Assembly: GCA_018136815.1 (NCBI GenBank)
Contig: CM030936.1
Coordinates: forward strand, 4,643,707-4,707,706
Direction: 5' to 3'
From: Isochrysis galbana
Taxonomy: Eukaryota; Haptophyta; Isochrysidales; Isochrysidaceae
Length of the DNA stretch: 64,000 bases
The notes beneath the pieces are model-generated. The model was not told the origin of the DNA, ran no database searches, and was given only the letters and a program-made list of their open reading frames with translations. Each line of letters begins with the position of its first letter. Within the stretch, counting starts at the first letter, position 1. The position numbers and the translations under genes are program-made. This document shows positions 27,901 to 38,817 of this stretch, piece by piece.

Positions 27901-29804
27901 AGCACTGGTCGAGAATTGTCGGAGGAGTAGGGCGCAAATAGAAGCGCCGTCTCCCGGACCCATTCTAGCCGCAGCGAGCGCATGCGTTCCGGTACGAGAG
28001 CAACCACGGCATTCCCAGGCGGAGGGATCAGTCGACGGCAGGCTCCACGAAGAGCAGGCTCCGTGCACACCTCGATCGCCGCCACGCTCGGGGAGGCACG
28101 CATAGCCCACGCCGCTCCTTCCATGCCGCCGAGTGAGGCGACGAAATTCGACCACACGGCTGCGGCCCCACCCACCCCATCGTATAGCTCCAGCGGCGGA
28201 ATAAGAGGCATCCCGGCACCGGTCATGACGCCCGTGCCGTCTTCTCTACCGCTCTCGCCAGTAAGCCATCGCGGCGGGACCAAACCCAGCTCGTGGGGAG
28301 GCGGCTCGCCAAGATGGAGCACCGGGCTCGGCTCGCCTTCCCAGCTCGGTGAGATCCCCGGTATGGTAGCCGATAGTGATGGTACTGGATCGTCAAGCCC
28401 CACATCGAAGCGGCCGAGGGTGGATAGGCGAGAGGGGCGAACACCGGCATGCAGCCTTTGCTCGTCGACGAGCTGCCACCTCCCCAGCTTCGACTCGTTC
28501 GATCCCGAGGTCCCCCTCGAGCAGTGCTCCACTCTCTCAGGCCGCCAGCCCCACAGTGCGAAAGCCACTGGATCGGACTCGGGCGAGTGCTCGGTAGTGA
28601 CCAGCTCGTATGCAGTCACAAGCGGTGGTTGACCGCCCCTTTGCACCTTTGCCACCTCAAGCGCCGACAAACTCACCTCGAGGAACGACGACTGTGGCGC
28701 CCCAGTGCCCCTGGTCGCGGTGCTGCCCTGGCCTAAGATGGCAGCATCCACCCACTTGGTGAAAAGGGAACCGTCCACCGCATGCGACGGTGGATGTTCG
28801 ACAGAACCTTCATCAGGACGCTTACTAGCCGCCGTCAGCCGTACTCTCCGCATTCCTGAGTACAGCCGGAATTCGGCAAGCTGCACTCCCGCGTAGGTAG
28901 GGCTAGCTCGATCACGCACGGCGCTCACCTGCAGCCGGTATGTGCAGAAGCGGGCGCCTGGCCGCGTGCGTCCGGGCGCGACCGCCTCTAATGTTTCCTC
29001 TGTCGACAGAGCGCTAGTCGCTCCTTCACCCATCGTCCATTGCTCGATAGCACCACCGTGAACCAACCTGTCGGTCGCGTAGACTATGGAAAGTGCCGCA
29101 GTCTCATCAGCTGCCAGACCTTCAGAAACGCGTGTTCCAGTTGACTGTCCAATCAGCGACGAAGTTGAGCTCGAATCCCGCTGGTTCTCAACAGGAGGGA
29201 GCACGCGCTGTGGCCTTGGCTGCTTGATAGTGGCAAGCAACTCCACAAGCTCATGGTCTTTGCCGCCCGTTCTCTGGCTCTGGCTCGCCGGCGAATGAGT
29301 GTGCCGGCCCATCTCCCGTGCGTCAGAGCCGTCTGACCAGCGCGACTTAAGGGCAGAGTGCGCCGCCTCGTGCCCTTCATGGCCCTCAGAGCCAGTGGCT
29401 CCTCTGCCTGCCTCTCTCCCCTCCTTCTCCCAAGCAGCAGACCGCGCTTTCCCCCCGCTCTTTCCGCCGTCGACCTTCTCTACTTGCGTAAAACGAACCG
29501 AAGCCCAGCGCCCGCGCCCATCCTCATAGCCACCTGCCGCACCCCCTCCGGCCCTCGCGAACGCCGGCGAAAGACTGAGAGAGAGGGGGGGGGGGAGAGA
29601 GAGAGATCCGGCTGCTCGTGTGCTTGCTACGCCCTCTCCTTGACTGTTGGAGATGGCCGTAGGCGGCGTGGCGCGGCCGGCCGTGTCGCGTCGTACCAGC
29701 ACAGCCACACCCCAGCCGGCCGCCCCCGTGGCCCACCAGCGCAGCAGCAAAGAGAGGCAGAGCACAGCGCACAGCAGCGCCCGCGGCGCCACCATCCATC
29801 CCAC
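24978..29804 (-). CDS. large secreted multidomain carbohydrate-active-type protein
   Basis: Single-exon frame of 1608 residues with an N-terminal signal peptide or anchor (ALLCAVLCLSLLLRWWATG). After a disordered stretch, residues about 285-400 resemble a discoidin/F5-8C-type lectin fold (VQLAEFRLYSGMRRVRLTA, HAVDGSLFTKWVD). Two short stretches at about 568-590 and 650-690 look like beta/gamma-crystallin-type motifs (VCTEPALRGACRRL; VVYPKPDFRGEARLIW). Residues about 895-1255 resemble the five-bladed propeller of GH130-like or related glycosyltransferases (HDFELQPREKNWAPF, GLAHVKLH, FATGLKLVHP, ASYGEMDCVATLASFDL). The last 350 residues look like a second glycosyltransferase-like domain ending STSDNPARILALIEEHA. 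A role in surface glycan synthesis or binding in the secretory route is inferred; substrate unknown. Confidence 0.65.
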   Translation of the reverse strand: MGWMVAPRALLCAVLCLSLLLRWWATGAAGWGVAVLVRRDTAGRATPPTAISNSQGEGVASTRAAGSLSLPPPLSLSLSPAFARAGGGAAGGYEDGRGRWASVRFTQVEKVDGGKSGGKARSAAWEKEGREAGRGATGSEGHEGHEAAHSALKSRWSDGSDAREMGRHTHSPASQSQRTGGKDHELVELLATIKQPRPQRVLPPVENQRDSSSTSSLIGQSTGTRVSEGLAADETAALSIVYATDRLVHGGAIEQWTMGEGATSALSTEETLEAVAPGRTRPGARFCTYRLQVSAVRDRASPTYAGVQLAEFRLYSGMRRVRLTAASKRPDEGSVEHPPSHAVDGSLFTKWVDAAILGQGSTATRGTGAPQSSFLEVSLSALEVAKVQRGGQPPLVTAYELVTTEHSPESDPVAFALWGWRPERVEHCSRGTSGSNESKLGRWQLVDEQRLHAGVRPSRLSTLGRFDVGLDDPVPSLSATIPGISPSWEGEPSPVLHLGEPPPHELGLVPPRWLTGESGREDGTGVMTGAGMPLIPPLELYDGVGGAAAVWSNFVASLGGMEGAAWAMRASPSVAAIEVCTEPALRGACRRLIPPPGNAVVALVPERMRSLRLEWVRETALLFAPYSSDNSRPVLPLRLPRRVRRLEGLGPGASTLCLSAGIAGAVVYPKPDFRGEARLIWRRSGRLRDNRRGISGGGDKAREVQERNLACAQLSGAVGSVELVLVDEVVIVSTDGLPRVRGARDSAEVGLDRYDGLHCEAAGSCVANGAQTAGVPGDVALGGGAMDVQRVSAGPHRTTRRVLCVGHGLASAHIYSLPAWRGEMVHTVHGGVCSEFSCGKCTMLDGTSLQLVRVDAAATPLPRQRRLIPPSGAVLPLRVPRSSPHGLAPHLQRGARGYFMAYNPTLVAFGPNDDALLLRYSNYNFCPHLPPKLTFDDNVRAAHGAILSFVGVLRLAFAAESAKWRVVKAIDGHADWALWPEAIAAFPVDEGRRVSGAEDPRAVMRRGAVLLLVSLWESRRSQWPYILLLPPPATAPGASRQTARVDSSPIRLEVSRATSRRLVGWLPHLDHDFELQPREKNWAPFVLDGNVYLEYSLEPRLVIALNEASGVATPLLPLSTSEAASAWVRKLGPVSGGAPAVHLPGEGLFIGLAHVKLHRKKGSRSATHEMVYKHFWYAFEAAPPFRLLGVSRPFTLPSQLNRTAPSVQFATGLKLVHPSSGRELAGSLLVASYGEMDCVATLASFDLVAVLASVMSRANARGASPLLRLLVLSHTDTGSVEQLNRLLPLLRQAVANSTSPHTETSHLSHALTIALTGGCDASHSNLPHLLEAELAALPARLVCLDCSLHHARSRCTGEVDEIWAERLLRELACEIAPSAASRQRLRGSKDLALIGKARRASRAALVSEVQGLLRGTTVLDDAVTLRVCIALCGWFYEPLPLCDCAPSAGEQTRLSTTPAESAVGIFRSGLFQAAILVTSHNDAAGALAQPDPFNRTPALPATDDAHVSAAWQRRHSNFQMGAGLWREGERPTVLVASVSSEFNASALAAHSLLGASDILLAPSRSLARQVSRITGTRAASTSDNPARILALIEEHAVRNVQRASSAGC

Positions 29805-30503
29805 TGCGCAGCGCGGGAAACTGATCTCTTCTATTCTTTAGAATCCCTCCGTCATTCTATTATTCTACTACCTCCGTTTCAAAACTGAAACCCGTAGGAC
29901 CGGTAGATCAAAAATAAAACTAACAAGAGCTAGGCGAGAAAGCGCGCCCTTGAACTATGTTGCATGGGGTACATTGGGGCTTAAAAAAAACTTCATAATA
30001 ATCTCGCCGCGCGCGCGACCCTGCACAGAATCTTCGCAGCCTCGCCCGCTTCCCTTCCCTCCCCCTCCACCTGCCTTGCGGCTCGTCCCCTCGTGCTCTA
30101 CCTAGGGGCTGGGTGCAGTGGGTCTCCAGTGGCAGACGGTGTGTACCGATTCTCGATGGCCTGTTTCTCGCCTTCCTCCTGTGCCATCGGGCTACCGGCT
30201 GTTGTGTGCTTGCTGCTCCTTGTGCTGGGTGTCAGGCAGCTGTGGTCAGTGTGTCTAAGGCTTGCTGTCGGTTGGTGAGCGGCTCGTGGCGAGGGGTCGC
30301 TTGGTTAGGCTAGACGCTCCGCTATGTCGAGGGCTTTCGCTACCAGAGATAGATTCGTGTTCATGACTAGGGCGCCTTTGTTGTTGGTTAAGAAGACAGG
30401 GGCGCTGAGATCGTGGGGAGGGTGGGGGGCCGTCGCGCACCACTTTGGTAGGAGGTGCACCCGCCGGTGGCCCGCGAGGGGGGCCATCGTGAGGGGTATC
30501 CCA
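29805..30503. other. intergenic, no gene seen
   Basis: Contains the presumed promoter of the minus-strand gene starting at 29804 and short frames only. Nothing recognisable. Confidence 0.4.
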
Positions 30504-30566
30504 GAGTCCTAGGAATCCATGGATTTTCTAGGACGCGGGCCTAGATTCTAGGACGGAATTTTTTAA
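30504..30566 (+). repeat. left terminal inverted repeat (63 bp)
   Basis: Starts GAGTCCTAGGAATCC and ends GGACGGAATTTTTT. It is the inverse of 33178-33238 with about five mismatches. The arm itself holds several CCTAG/CTAGG pairs and can fold on itself. Flanking bases (ATCCCA on the left, TGCCGA beyond the right arm) give no clear target duplication. Confidence 0.75.
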
Positions 30567-31301
30567 CCGTTATTCATTGTGCACGACATCCTTGATGTAT
30601 TCCATGCAGTTGCAATTGAACTGCGAGGTTGAGGTTGCGCCGTCATCATAAGGTGGTGTACTCGGCGGGAGCGGTTTGTGAGGAATGTTGTCGTCCGCCC
30701 TCCCACGCTTGCGGCGCGGTGCTTGGTCCCCTAGTGCACCGGCTGTGCTGCTCCAGCTTGGCCCGGCTTGATCACCCTCAGGCGTTCCATCCTTCCTCGC
30801 TCGCGCGCCGCGCACCCGCGCGCGCCAAAGCCGTCCTTTTTTCGCGCCACCGCTGATTTGGGGCCCCTCCTTCAATAGAAAAGGTGTTCGAGGTTTTGAG
30901 AGATGTTGGACCCAACTCTTTTAACTGCGTTAAGCCCCAATTAATGCACCCACAATCCGCCGCCGGTGTCAATAAGGTTTTCTGAATTTATAAACCCCAT
31001 GAGAGAATTTAAAAATTGTTTTGAGATTCTGGTTGTGAGTTTTGGAACGGAGGTCGGAGGTAGTAAGATTTTTTTCATCAAACACAGGGGCGCGAAGGCA
31101 AAATGTTCTGCATCAACGGTCATCCGTATGGGATGATGATGCGGAGCGCAAGGGCACAACAAGGCCACAAATAGCACAGGTTGTGACTGACTTCAGAGCA
31201 TGCGTCGATGCCGCCACAAATCTCGAGTCGTGCATAGCACTTAGGAAGGAAATTGGCGCAAGTCGCTTATGACTGCAAGTAAGGCTTTGTTACAATTTCG
31301 G

Positions 31302-32506
31302 CTATCGTGCGGTCAGCAGCCTACTACGCTTAACGCCTCGCCCAGCGGCACTATTATTCGTGGTGTTTGCGTATGTGCGCTGCGTTTGGTGTGCGGCGCT
31401 CAATTGCGCGTGCAAGGCCAGGCATGCCTTTGAGCAGCGCAGCCCACCGTCCTCCGAGTCCCCTATGATGGACTGGTACATATGTGCCAGAGCGGTTACG
31501 ATCTCTTCGACCGCTTTGGCGCTCGTACGCAACGGCTCGGCAAGCCATCCCGGAAGCGGCCGCCTGAGAGCGTTGCAGGCAGTGACAATTGCTGCGAGAG
31601 CAAGCATGTTGTCTTGGTACACAAGTGGCGCGTCGGTTCGGCAGATGTCGTTAGCCACGAAGGTAGCATGCGCGACGAGCTCGAGCGCGCCTGGGTCAGT
31701 TGCGGGATCCAAATAGGAGGGTGCGCTGTGCGTCCCCGGCTCATCTAGCGTCCACTCTTCGTCGACGAAGCGCACTCTGCCGAGCCCGAGGTACGCAGCA
31801 ATGTCCCGACCCGGGTCGCAAAGCTCGAGACGGAAATCGAGCTCCTCGAGAAGCGCCCGCTCCTAAGAGGCAGTCGGCGAAAAACGGCATTGAATTGAAT
31901 CACCCCGTCTCCAGATCCCTCTCCTCTTGCTTCTCAGCAAGATGGAAGAGTGCTCAGTTCTCCCCGTACAACTTTCCCCGTCTAAGCCCTTTCCCCTTAC
32001 CTCTGGAGTGAGAAGGGGCCAGAGTGCCACACCCTGCGTCCGTGCCACACCCTGCGTCCCGTGGCGCCAATGTCCGCTATTGCAGTGCTGACGCACTCAG
32101 GCTTGAGTTGTGCAAAGGGCGTCAGGACATCTGCCAGGACTGGATAAGCTAAATAGCCCACTTGTCCTCCCGCCCCCGCGCCCCCCTTCACCTGCTGCAA
32201 GATCTGCTCGACCCCGTACGGATTCTTCCCCCCCATCTCCCTTTGCAGCGGCGCCATTGCACGCACGAGTGCCGTGGCATGCACAGGGCACTCCGACAGC
32301 TTAGCAGCAACGAAGAGCGCGGTCGGCACCAGAAGTAGGGGATCTGCCTCTGTAAGCCCTCGCTGTCGGTAGAATGCCCGGAAAAGGAAGGCTGCAGTAT
32401 TGATAGCACGCTGTCTCACTCCGGCCGCGTGACCGACACCCATGAGGTACGAGATGTAGAAGAAGGTGAGCTGTGACGTCTCAGCAGGAGAGAAGGGGCG
32501 CGGCAT
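31302..32506 (-). CDS. cyclin C-like cyclin
   Basis: Two exons, 32506-32192 and 31862-31302, phase 0, 291 residues. The intron is 329 bp with CAG|GTGAAG and CTCTTAG. The start at MPRPFSPAETSQ is chosen because the 36 codons before it are C/T-tract leader. The cyclin box shows RQRAINTAAFLFRAFYRQR, DPLLLVPTALFVAAKLSE, then across the junction GVEQILQQ + ERALLEELDFRLELCDPGRD, the order seen in cyclin C (partner of CDK8 in the Mediator kinase module). The second cyclin fold follows (DICRTDAPLVYQDNMLALAAI). The tail is Asn/Thr-rich with a basic end. The gene lies between the inverted repeats at 30504 and 33178. Assignment to cyclin C rather than another transcriptional cyclin is tentative. Confidence 0.75.
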
Positions 32507-32519
32507 GGATGCGGAGGTA

Positions 32520-32720
32520 GGAGTGAGAGAAGGGTTGCAGGAGGAAGAGAGAGGGAGGGAGGGAGGGAGGGAGGGAGAGAGGGAGAGAGGTGTGTGTGTA
32601 GGGGGGGCAGGCAAGAAGGGCGCGAGGAGACCGTAAGAGGGAGAGGGAGATCTCGAGAAGAGGGGGAGACAGGCAGAGGGCGCGAGAAAAGGCGGGAAAG
32701 AGGGGGGGGGGGGGGGGGGA
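32520..32720 (-). promoter_or_regulatory. C/T-rich leader of the cyclin gene
   Basis: The coding strand is C/T-rich from just upstream of the start codon to a poly-C run at about 32702-32719. It matches the leader type of the other genes. Confidence 0.4.
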
Positions 32721-33177
32721 ACGCAGATACTCTAGAAATAGAAATTGAGACATTGAAATCGAGTTTTCTCCTTTAAGTTCTAAAAGCTGCGGGCTAGGGG
32801 GCTCTTTATTCCTAGGCCAATCTCGGCAACACGGGGCTTCACTCCCCAGTATGTTTTCGCGCTTCCTTACCAGGAATCGTTCATGGTAGGGCGGTCGCAA
32901 ATAGTAAACATGTAAACATTTGGCAAACATCAAAACATGGGCTATCAACACTAATAGTGTACACTAATTCAGTATACGGTATATAGTATCATTGTCATTG
33001 TCATTGTGACTATAGTATACTCTATCACTATTCGCTATACGTATACGTATACGTATGTGTGTAATGTGTAATTTGGTGGATCGTGATCGTGGGCTGCGGG
33101 CTGCATTTTTTTACCGTGAGGTTCGCTAGGAGTATAGGTATAGGAGCGTACCAGCGTAAGCGTAAGCGAGTACGGAC

Positions 33178-33238
33178 AAAAAATTCCGTCCTAGAAACTA
33201 GGACCACGTCCTAGAAAATCCTTGGATTTCTAGGACTC
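33178..33238 (-). repeat. right terminal inverted repeat (61 bp)
   Basis: Ends GGATTTCTAGGACTC and is the inverse of the left arm at 30504-30566 at roughly 92% identity by eye. Related shorter pieces (GTCCTAGTTTCTAGGACTGG near 33784; TTTCTAGGACAAG near 33599) lie just downstream. These suggest a MITE-like family rather than a single transposon boundary. Confidence 0.75.
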
Positions 33239-34460
33239 TGCCGATCATGCCTCCATTATAGCCTATGGTGAGCTTATGAGACATCCCATCACCTGAAGCA
33301 AACCATCTCCACATCCCATTCAACCTTAGCTCTCCCCATGACCAACTCTGCGGAGCTTGTCTTTGCTTACTTTTGCTACCACATTCAGCATGCGGTGCTG
33401 CACTCGGGCGTCCGCTCGCACCAGAGGAGTTTTATTTTAGACCTTTTGGAGCAGTAGGCTAGCGGATTGGACACTTAGATGACAAAACCAAGCTTGGTGG
33501 TCACTGAAGGTCTCAAAGAGGGCAGTCAAAGCAACATTTCATCTCCTGGGGACCATGAGTAGAAGAGCTCCCCATTGGGTGGTATCAGCCATTTCTCCCG
33601 TTTCTAGGACAAGCAGCAATTCCGACCAGGAGACCCGTAAACGGGTCACAAAACTTGGTGTTGCTGAGGGAATGGTGCCTAGGTACACCTGGAACATTTA
33701 ATGAGGACATGCATGTGGTAACTCAATAGCCAAGGTTTGGGACAAAATAACATGGTATGCTCATGCTCTCACCTAGCAAAGTCCGTCCTAGTTTCTAGGA
33801 CTGGTCCTAGAAAGCTGGGTACCTTTATCCGAGTAAGAGTAGCGGAGATAGCAGAGAGGTGTAAGAGGTACGAGGTGGCGCGAGGAGAGGACAAGTGGAA
33901 AGGGCCGGGATCACGATTACGGATCAGAGGTCAGAGGTATAACGAAAGCGACCTAGCGACCGCCCCAACCCTCGTCGCATATGCCCTCGCCGATCTTAGT
34001 GGGAAGACCACACTAGAAGTGAGTTCACTAGTCACTAGCGCCGGGAGGCGCATTCACAGCAACATGAGCAACAAGTAGCAGGTCCACACAGTCACCAGAG
34101 CTCAGTACGGAATGACGCACGCACGCACCACGGCCCGGGAGGCCAAATATTGACAAGCATATGCTTGTTGCCCACTCGATACCCCGCGCCCTTATTCACG
34201 CTGATCCTCCATCACAATCACATACGTAACACTCGGCCAAATTACAGAAGCACGCGCTCGCCCGCATAATGCCACCCCGATGGTAGCTTCAGCGCGCCGC
34301 GCCCCGCATCCACGACAGCCCAGGTCCTCACCGTCGCCCTCGCGATAGTAGCGCTGCCGACCGCCAAATGTTGCAGGGCCACGCGCGCACCGCATGACGA
34401 ACCAAGGCGCAAAGCCCCACGTCAAGTGGGTCCGCGCACCCGACTCATTCGCCGCACCTT
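33239..34460. other. intergenic with repeat pieces, no confirmed gene
   Basis: Holds TIR-like fragments at 33599 and 33784. A 113-codon plus frame (33737-34078), with GQRYNESDLATAPTLVAYAL, ends in SNMSNK; I do not recognise it and part of it overlaps the TIR-like fragment. From 34200 the DNA is the 3' region of the kinase gene. Confidence 0.35.
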
Positions 34461-35836
34461 TCAATTCGATCCTTCTCTGACAGGCGCAAAGTATGGGTGC
34501 TGCATGGCCTCCTGCGGGTTGTGCGCCGCGGACGGGCGAATGGTATGGTGAGGGAGAGTCATGGGAAAAGCGAGGGTGGTCTGAGGCCATGGTGCGTGGC
34601 GGAGGGGCGGGGGGGGGTTGGCGGGGGGTATGCACTCACCACAGGCGAGGGTCGCTCTTGGTGGTCATAGCGCAGTAGGCGGTCTAGCAGATCGATCGCT
34701 TCGGGCGAGACGAGGTGCTGGTTCTCGGCGTTAATGAACTTTGACCACGGTTTGCGCATGTGCCGGCCAAGCAGGCCATCAAAGTGCGGGTCGAGCTCAA
34801 GGTTGTACTTGTCCAAGTAGTCAAAGAGCTCGTCGGTGCCGAGGACCTTCGCGATTTTCACCAGCTGGTCATAGTTGTCATGACCGTGAAAGAAGGGTTC
34901 TTTGCGGAATATCATGCCCGCAAACATGCAGCCTAAAGACCACATGTCGAGCGAGTAGTCGTAGTCCTGTAGATCCACAAGGAGCTCAGGCCCCTTGAAG
35001 TAGCGCGATGCGACGCGCACATTGAATTCGCGCTCGGGATGGTAAAATTCGGCGAGCCCCCAGTCAATCAGACGAAGCTGCCGCTTTTCGTGGTCAATCA
35101 TAACATTGTGCGGTTTGACGTCGCGGTGCATGATGCCGTTGGAGTGTGAGTGCTCGAGTGCCTGTGGTGGGCACATGGGCAGCCGCCGGTCGTGCATGGC
35201 AGCACGTCTGTGCACGCACTCCCCCCCCCCCTCCGCGCGCCCGCCGCACGTCTGGGCACGCTCTGCCCCTCCCACCCACCCACCCACCCACCCACTCACC
35301 CCGCCCCCTGTCTCCCACCTTGACCTCCCTGTCCCCACCCAACCACTCACCTTGAGCAGCTCGTAGATGTAGAACCTAACATCGAAATCAGTCAGCGTCG
35401 GGTAGAGCACCTTGAAATCCGTGTTGTTCACGTGCTCGAAGATGAGCGAAGGTGTTTTAGACTGCGGATCTCTGACAATGTCGAGCAACTGGATAATGTT
35501 GGTTCCCCCCGCCAGATTCATGAGGATCTTGATCTCGCGTTTGATCTTCTTCTTCTTCACTGGCTTGAGGATCTTGATGATCACCTTCGAGCCGTCCGAC
35601 ACCCGAATCCCCTCAAACACCTCCGAATACTTGCCTCGCCCGACTTTACAGACGACTTGGTAGTCGTCCTGCTCTCCCCACTGGACCTGAAGGCTCTCAT
35701 AGTCCCAGTACTCTTTGGGCCGACGGAGGTTGACGTCGGCGTGCCAGCGTGCCCTACGGAACGGTGGCGCCAGGGCGTAGGGGGAGAGGGAAGGAGGGGG
35801 GAGAGGCAGGGCGGAGAGGGGAGCGGCTGCGGACAT
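34461..35836 (-). CDS. CSNK2A: casein kinase 2 catalytic subunit alpha
   Basis: Three exons, 35836-35351, 35161-34640 and 34511-34461, all phase 0, giving 352 residues. Hallmarks of CK2 alpha: [19 protein letters not shown], glycine loop [12 protein letters not shown], basic cluster [15 protein letters not shown], catalytic [15 protein letters not shown] in place of DFG ([13 protein letters not shown]), [12 protein letters not shown], and the last exon [16 protein letters not shown]. It is a Ser/Thr kinase acting in the CK2 holoenzyme in nucleus and cytoplasm. The start has a short Ala/Pro-rich extension relative to most CK2 alpha proteins. Intron 1 (189 bp) keeps frame and has no stop, so its retention would insert 63 residues in the kinase domain. 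A C/T-rich leader lies upstream (35837-35930). Confidence 0.97.
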
Positions 35837-35871
35837 CTTTCTCTCTCTCTACTCTCTCTACTCTCTCTCTC

Positions 35872-35923
<52 letters not shown>

Positions 35924-36040
35924 TCTGCGCGGCGCCAGCAGCGAGAGAGCAGAGCGCTGGGAGGGGGGACGGGGGGGAGAGAGGGGAAGAAGGGGGAGAG
36001 GGGGGGGGGAGAGGGGGGGGGAGGGAGTAGCAGCGGCGCG
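35837..36040 (-). promoter_or_regulatory. (CT)n leader and poly-C tract of the CK2 alpha gene
   Basis: The plus strand here shows CTCTCTCT runs (35843-35928), so the coding minus strand reads GAGAGA next to the ATG and then poly-C further upstream (35960-36030). The purine/pyrimidine asymmetry is strong. A regulatory role is inferred from position only. Confidence 0.35.
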
Positions 36041-36119
36041 CCCGTCTGCCGTTCTACAACAAAACCATCTCGCGCGAAGGAAGGTCGGGGCCCCAAGGGT
36101 TGAAACCTTACTTCTTACT

Positions 36120-36960
36120 ACTTCAGATCTTTAGATCTTTAATTTTAATTTTTAACAAATTTTTATGGGTCGCGGCGCGGCAAAGGAACGGGACTAGCGC
36201 TCACTCAAGACAGGACACCCTGCCGCGGCAAGCGCAAGCACCCTTCCCCCCTTATGCCACCCAGCTCTTCACTAGCTTTCTACCTGCGCTAGCCAGAGCG
36301 CCCCTCCCTCCACACTCAGACAGCCCCCTACGCCAGGATCCTGTTCTGGTCTCGCAGGCAAGGGGGCCTAATGGGAGGGAGAGGAGCAACTCCTCAGAGA
36401 GGAGCTGTGGGGAAGGAGATGTCTGAGTGGGGGCGCTATACCCTTGCGCTAGGCATGGGCAGCGACGCCGCTTCAAGACATGTCCTCCCTCTTGTCTTGA
36501 GTCGAAATTTTTGGTGCTTGAAACAGAGGGCAAGGGGGTTTGTGCTTCTTGGGTTAGTTGTAGTTGGAAGAGGGAGTGGGAGCGGGAGAGGGAGTGAAGT
36601 GTTGGAAGAGGGCCCAAGGCAGGGCACTGAGTTGTAGGTAATTGTGGCCCACAAGAGTGGGGTGAAAACGTGAAGTGTATCAACAAGGGTCTTGAGTTGA
36701 AGTTTTTGGTGCTTGAAACCGAGGGTGAGGGGGTTCGTGCTGTTTGGGTTGGTTCTAGAGGGAAGGGAGAGTAGGAGAGGGAGTCAAGTGTTGAAGGAGG
36801 GCCCAAGGCAGGGCACTGAGTTGTAGGTTCTTGTGGCCCACAGGAGTGGGGTGAAAACGAGAAGTGAGTCAACATGTTGAAAAACAGAGGCACAAGTTGC
36901 TCTCCGTAGGAGATTGATGGTTGTGAAGTGCCCTCCCATGTTGGGTGCACTGATGGTATC
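36120..36960. repeat. composite repeat with a 196-bp tandem duplication
   Basis: 36130-36290 matches 315-475 in inverse orientation. 36490-36688 and 36687-36882 are two direct copies of about 196 bp (both with GGTGCTTGAAAC, GGCAGGGCACTGAGTTGTAG and GTGGCCCACA). 36905-36960, read on the minus strand, gives TISAPNMGGHFTTI, resembling ISAPLGGGHLTQQSI of the retrotransposon ORF1. A minus frame of 249 residues crosses all of these but is repeat-derived. Confidence 0.6.
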
Positions 36961-36964
36961 GTCG

Positions 36965-37396
36965 AATCGCCGCTGCCAGCGGCCGCGCGTCGGCCGCCCA
37001 CGCTTACACGACGAGCACCTGTGCGGAGAAGATGAGGACATGTCAGAGCATGTTATCAGGAACGTGCCTAAGTGGGCGATCGAGCGTGGGCGCGCCTACT
37101 GCGGCTTATACTCCTGCCCGGAAGCAGCTACTAAGGTGAGTAGCTCCTCCCATCGACATAAGCAGGCACCGCGGGCTAAAGCAGGCTCAGGCGTTTGGTG
37201 CATGAAGTGCGAGCACGCTTACCACCCAGCGTGCTACAGCATCTTCCACCGTCTCGCGCGAGCGCAAGACGACATGACGGTCGCCACGCCACCAAGCAAC
37301 AAAAAGTCGTCAAAGAAGCCAGCGAAGACGCGCGGCACGAAGAGGCGCCTCGTTGATTCGGACTGCGAGCCAGAGACCGACGACGAGGACAACTGA
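36965..37396 (+). pseudogene. piggyBac-like C-terminal cysteine-rich domain fragment
   Basis: The plus frame (open from ATG at 36914, reliable from about 36965) gives a basic GRPRLHDEHLCGED stretch, then VPKWAIERGRAYCGLYSC, then VWCMKCEHAYHPACYSIFH. The order Cys...Cys, Cys-x2-Cys, His-x3-Cys, His near the C-terminus fits the zinc-binding domain of piggyBac-type DDE transposases. The tail is Lys/acidic (TKRRLVDSDCEPETDDEDN), as in a nuclear protein. The catalytic Asp residues are not in the window near it. It could be a domesticated remnant. Confidence 0.4.
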
Positions 37397-37935
37397 GAGT
37401 CGGACGGCGTGGGTGGGTGGGGTAGGTGGGGCTGTGTAGTCAGTCTGGGTGCGTCTCAGTGAGCGGGGAGGTGCCGGGAGTGTTTGAATGGGTCAGGCGG
37501 ATAGTCAGATGCGTGCTCGTGCGTGTGCAGCTGCGTGGAGAAGCGCTAGTACTCAGGGCAACTAAAGCACCTTTCGTGGCGTGTGCGCGCATAGCCGCTT
37601 CGGTAGTACAAAAGCGTACCTGGAGCGCGTCGAGCGTCGAATGGGGACGAGTTACGGCTATGGGGGCTAGAATGGGTATCCACCCACACTCCCATACCAC
37701 TCCTACCAACCACAGGGGGGCCTGGGAGGCATGGGAGCTGGCGCAGCGGCGCCGCGCCGGCGCGCAGCACCTCCGAAGGTGCTTCGCGTCTTAAGAGATA
37801 CGATATATCGACGTCATCTTGTATCTTGTACGAGTGTGAAGGTCGATGGCTCCTTCACCGAGTGCGTCCCTTGGTTTAAAAATATTGCGTCGACGGAGCA
37901 ACAGGGTGATGTTCACGGAAAGGGCCTGTATCTCC

Positions 37936-38690
<755 letters not shown>

Positions 38691-38817
38691 CTGTATCCTC
38701 CTCTCTCCTCGCTGTCGCTCGCTCGTCCACACCGCCTCTCCCCTCCGACCCCCTCTCGACCGCCCTCCCCCTTCCCCCTCCCCGTCCACCCTTTCCCACC
38801 CCCTCTCTTTCCCCCGG

